This document shows, piece by piece, positions 60,085-64,000 of a stretch of DNA of 64,000 nucleotides. Under the pieces are notes generated by a model. The model was not told where the DNA came from, made no database searches, and saw only the letters and a program-made list of their open reading frames with translations. Position 1 is the first letter of the stretch. Each line of letters starts with the position of its first letter. Both the position numbers and the translations under genes were made by a program. This stretch comes from Talpa occidentalis (Eukaryota; Chordata; Mammalia; Eulipotyphla; Talpidae), in the NCBI RefSeq assembly GCF_014898055.3, contig NW_023603184.1:119092615-119156614 (forward strand). Reading direction: 5' to 3'.

Positions 60085-60250
60085 CTTTGACACATACAAC
60101 ACCTGTGAAAACTATGCATTATTGTTCTTATCTATAGCATAGTAGCACTATGGTTAAATGATTTACCTAAGATGTCATAGGAAGGTTGTTGCAGGATTAT
60201 AATTACAATCTCCTTATTTCCTAAACTGTGCCCTTTCTAGGAGGCCACCA
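60085..60250 (-). repeat. MIR element (antisense)
   Basis: Shows CATTATTGTTCTTATCTATA, TGGTTAAATGATTTACCTAA, GATGTCATAGGAAGGTTGTT, CAGGATTATAATTACAATCT, AACTGTGCCCTTTCTAGGAG in MIR antisense order. Confidence 0.7.
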
Positions 60251-63200
60251 CTCTTTATGATGAATACATTAAAATTAGCATGGTATTTCAAGAAGGTCAT
60301 CATCACAGGAGGTTCTACAATAATTATAGTGATGCTGACACTGCTTAAAATATTTCTGAAACTCTTGTCTCAAATTTCCTCTATAGGGGACACAAGAAAA
60401 ACAGTCTCACAACGTAGTCAATTCAGCATTAATTTTTTCAGTATCACTTCCATGGTACTATACTGGATAAGACAGAGGTATTATGAAGGTAAAAACTGGC
60501 AACCATTTTTTCCCAAATGTTAATAGGCTGTGTGGTCATTGTGCAGACATAATGCCTGCTATCTTTTATTGAATCTAAGATCTTGTTAAACACATTATTT
60601 TATGTTCCAGTAAGAAAGAAAAACACTGCACTGACAAAATGTAACAAGTTCCTTTCCAAGCATTTAAAATTTTTATTTTACATGAAGAGAAAGAGCTTTT
60701 TTAGTCTTATTTTGACATTGATTTTCTTTAACATATTGTTCAATTACACATAAAAAGGGAAAATATAAGCAAAATAAATTAGTTAAGGCAGTGACAACTA
60801 TGTCACAACTGCTACCTGATGGTTAGTTAACTATAAAAACTCAGTGATTACAATACACACCACAATTTTTTTAAATGTTAATGTGGGAGGGGGTGTATTT
60901 TAGAATCATTTCCTGTTCTGTTTCTAAAATAGGCATTTTAAAATGGAGCTAAGACAAATCCTGGGGGATATAACTCATTTCTTTTGGTCTTTGGGTGTTA
61001 AATGATACCAGTTAGTAAGAGAATGTGTTATAAAGTCAAGGAAATCTGACCAATCATTGGCTTGACTTTTCACAAGTTATGTGATATATGAGCAGGCTAG
61101 TAAATCTTTGTTTCAGAACACCTATCTATATAATTGGTAATGATAGTAACAGCTGCTTAACAACTAAAGGCAATAATGTACTTAACACATAGCCATCATC
61201 ACCAATAATGAAATATATATGGCATCATCTTTGAACTGGTCTCACTAAAAACCTTAGACCACACTTTCACCAAGATAAAAATATAATTAATGGTCTGGCT
61301 TAAACCTCATTCCAGTATAGCTACTAATTGTCGAGAAGATAAAAACGAGGCTAAAAGAGAAATTCAGTTTCTGAATTCATCCTTCATCTACAAATATTCA
61401 AATACTAAGATTTTACAAAAGGAAGTTTATTCTTAGTATAATCATACCACCATCATTACAGAATTTCAAAATAATTTTTACTTAAATACTACCAAATATA
61501 CTAACTAGCTTAGACAGGACAAGAACAGTAAAGGAATAAATGAAAATATCTGAAAGTCTGCCTTTTCAGACAGCATAGCTGCCAGAATCAGGACAACTTA
61601 TATACTAACAAACACAGTTCAGGAAACACAAGAAAGAAAAAGAGTTTCAAGCCTGCTGCTTACAGTGAGCCATTGGGTGACTGATGACTTAGCAGTGCCT
61701 TGGCTTCCCCAGGACACCTCTGTAGCAGGTGGAACCAAGTCAAGCCCATAAATCAGACATAGCCTGCAGGTTGAGTCTTGTTCTTAGAACACAAAGACAA
61801 ACTTCAGAGACAACTTGTTACTCTTGACCTTCCCTAAGGCTGATGAGCCCAGAAATCCTTGTTTCTAAGTCACTTTCTAAATAGGAAAGGAAGCTTTACT
61901 TTGGGAATATTTCCCCATTTCAGATGCCTGGCCACTATCATTATTCATTTTTTGTTGCAAACAGACAATACTAATGGAATAAAAACCTTACTATTTCTGA
62001 AAATATATAGCTCAAAAGGGACCACTTTCAAGTCATTTTCATTTAAAAAGACAGGAGGGAAAAGACTTAATCCTATGGGCAAGAGTGAGAAAAATGGACA
62101 AATAAACAAATATTTGGAAAGGTGTATAGAATTTATTTCCATATCACCAGAGGGAGTAGATTTTTGTTTCATTATTCATAAGCCATGATTTTAGTTTAGT
62201 TTTCCTGCTTGCTAAATATCAAGAATGTTCTAAGGCCCTAGGCAAAAGACTTCAGTAAATGATGACTGAATTTCATTCGTGGCATTATGGAAAAATAAAA
62301 ATTTTAAACCATAAAACATGTGAATAACAGTGTTCAGAGTTTCCCTTTTTATGTGTGGAGCATTGTAACTACAGTTTCTTTGACGTCAGAAACTACTTAG
62401 CCTTTGTGTATTATGAATGCCCATGTGGCAAATTAACACAACATGAATTTTATGTTTAAAAACTGTTTTACTTATGGCTGTGTTCCCAAAGGTGAAAATA
62501 GCTTAATTGTTGCTCTAGTATGAACCTAGATTTTATAATGCAGTCAAAAGTGATAATAATTTTCAAGTTTCCAGTACACTCAACACTAAAACCATAATTC
62601 TTTAAAATAGAAAATACAAAATCAGGTACAGAAATAACTGTTTCTTGACCTTGCCCTCAAATAGTGCATTTTAAATTCCCTCTTAAACTTAACCATAATG
62701 AGGAATGTTATCTGGAAAAGTTAAGCAACTTACATTACAGATTTAATTCACAGTCTTAAATAGAAAACTTCCATGTAAAATTATAAATGAAGAAGTAAAA
62801 ACTCGTATTAAGACTGCCCACTAGGCTATGTCAAACTGATCTAGTCTAATTACAAAAGAGAACTCTGTATGTTAGACTACATTCTAGCCCTGAAGAGGAT
62901 TTGGCCATTATGGCCGACATAGTGTAAGAGTATTCAAAATAGAAGGGAAATAATACATATGGAATACTACTTGTAATTATGATATTCAAAATGTTTTGGA
63001 ACCTACATGGTGATCAGAGAGAAAGGCAGTGGTAAAAGAGAGGGTTACTTGAAACTACATGGTGGTCAATGAGGGCAAAGTCCTTCAGATTCGTTGTTTT
63101 TTTCCAGGTTACCTTTGCCTGTCTGTAATTCATTTGAAGATAGTTCTAAAGTTATTAGTTCTAATAAGAGAAACCTTATCTGTATCTTTCTCATTGGCTC

Positions 63201-64000
63201 TGACTGAGACAGGTCCGAAATTCACAAAATACTCTTTTAGTTCAAAATAAAAATACAAACTTTTTTGTTAAGTCAGCCTTTAGCATTTTGTACTAAGAGA
63301 AGAAACTAGGTTATCCAAAACAAAACAGAATGAAGAGGCATCATAGATCAACTACACCTACCTAGCAAAGTTATCTAAGATCAATCTTAACCATTAATAG
63401 AATACAATCTGATCTATTTTGATGACTCAACTAACTTTTGGAAACAAAAACTGTATATTTGAGGTATGGATAAACAGTACACACTAGAATAATAGTTTAG
63501 AGAATATAAGTAAAGCCTCCTTACGCATTTACACTTAAAATGTGTGTGTGTTGTTTGTCTTGGTGTTAGAAACTGGTTAAATAATCAGGTCAGCTAAGAC
63601 TCCAAATCACAAAATAACCACCAGCTTAACTCTGGTTCTGGTACACAAGATAACCACACAAATAACCCAGCCATGTCAAGCACCCAGTATCTTCCAGTAA
63701 ATGAGGTCTTTGTGACCATTCCCTTAGTCCCCCCACTCAAGACTCCCTCCGGCAGAAGAAATAGTTCACTGAAAGTAGTTTCCAAGCCAGTAAGGACTAA
63801 ATAACTCTTTACGTTCAATATCTGGGAAAATGTTGTTTTGCAACCTCAAGAGTTTCCCGCATGAAATTTAAAACCAACCTAGCAATGGGAAACCTAAGAA
63901 AAAACAAATTAGTAGGTGGCAGCTTTAATGACCAGGGGAACTTACATACTAGGCTGTCTTCTGTGGCTATGAGGCAAGTAGATCTCCGCAGTCCCCTGAA
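60251..64000. other. Unassigned DNA to window end
   Basis: No SINE, L1, MIR or exon recognised in this last 3.7 kb. It is the longest stretch of the window free of obvious young repeats. Slightly higher GC occurs at 61640-61860 and 63600-63860 without a diagnostic motif. Open frames of 60-110 codons (for example 61859-62188) overlap on both strands and are judged spurious. Confidence 0.45.

Overview
The window is nuclear DNA from a placental mammal. It is AT-rich (apart from one CpG-rich patch), has no recognisable protein-coding exon, and is full of LINE-1 copies, tRNA-derived SINEs, MIR/L2 relics and LTRs. The abundant SINE has a tRNA-like head with Pol III A and B boxes, a C/T-rich body and an AAATAAATAAA-type tail. 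It is not Alu, B1/B2, the carnivore SINEC or the usual ruminant element as I remember them. A laurasiatherian host such as a bat is plausible, but the species cannot be fixed from sequence alone. The whole window reads as gene desert or a very long intron.

Layout. 1-11 kb: two decayed repeats (one an antisense L1 split by two SINEs), then mostly unassigned AT-rich DNA. 11-19 kb: old L1 3' fragments, a MIR, two SINEs, a GATA microsatellite and a possible LTR. 19.4-28 kb: a young 5'-truncated L1, an old LTR, then the dominant object: a nearly full-length L1 on the minus strand (21026-26623) with a perfect 21-bp target-site duplication, inserted into an older plus-strand L1. Its ORF1 and ORF2 are both broken, and a 100-N gap sits exactly where the ORF1 end and the ORF2 endonuclease should be. 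28-38 kb: unassigned DNA, two old L1s, two SINEs and an L2. 38.2-38.7 kb: a clean solo LTR. 39-49 kb: a truncated L1 with a probable small 3' transduction, several SINEs, and two stretches that look like conserved non-coding elements. 49-64 kb: MIRs, SINEs, a MER5A-like fragment, a third possible conserved element, a CTCF-like motif, and about 3.7 kb at the end with nothing recognised.

Nothing here works together as an operon or pathway. The relationships are those of retrotransposons: L1 supplies the machinery that mobilised both the L1 copies and the SINEs, which explains the target-site duplications and A-rich tails. I found no CRISPR array, rRNA, functional tRNA gene or new enzyme system. 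The most interesting signals are in the young L1 family (ORF1 coiled-coil duplication, G-rich 3' tract, transduction), the SINE family structure, and the candidate regulatory elements.
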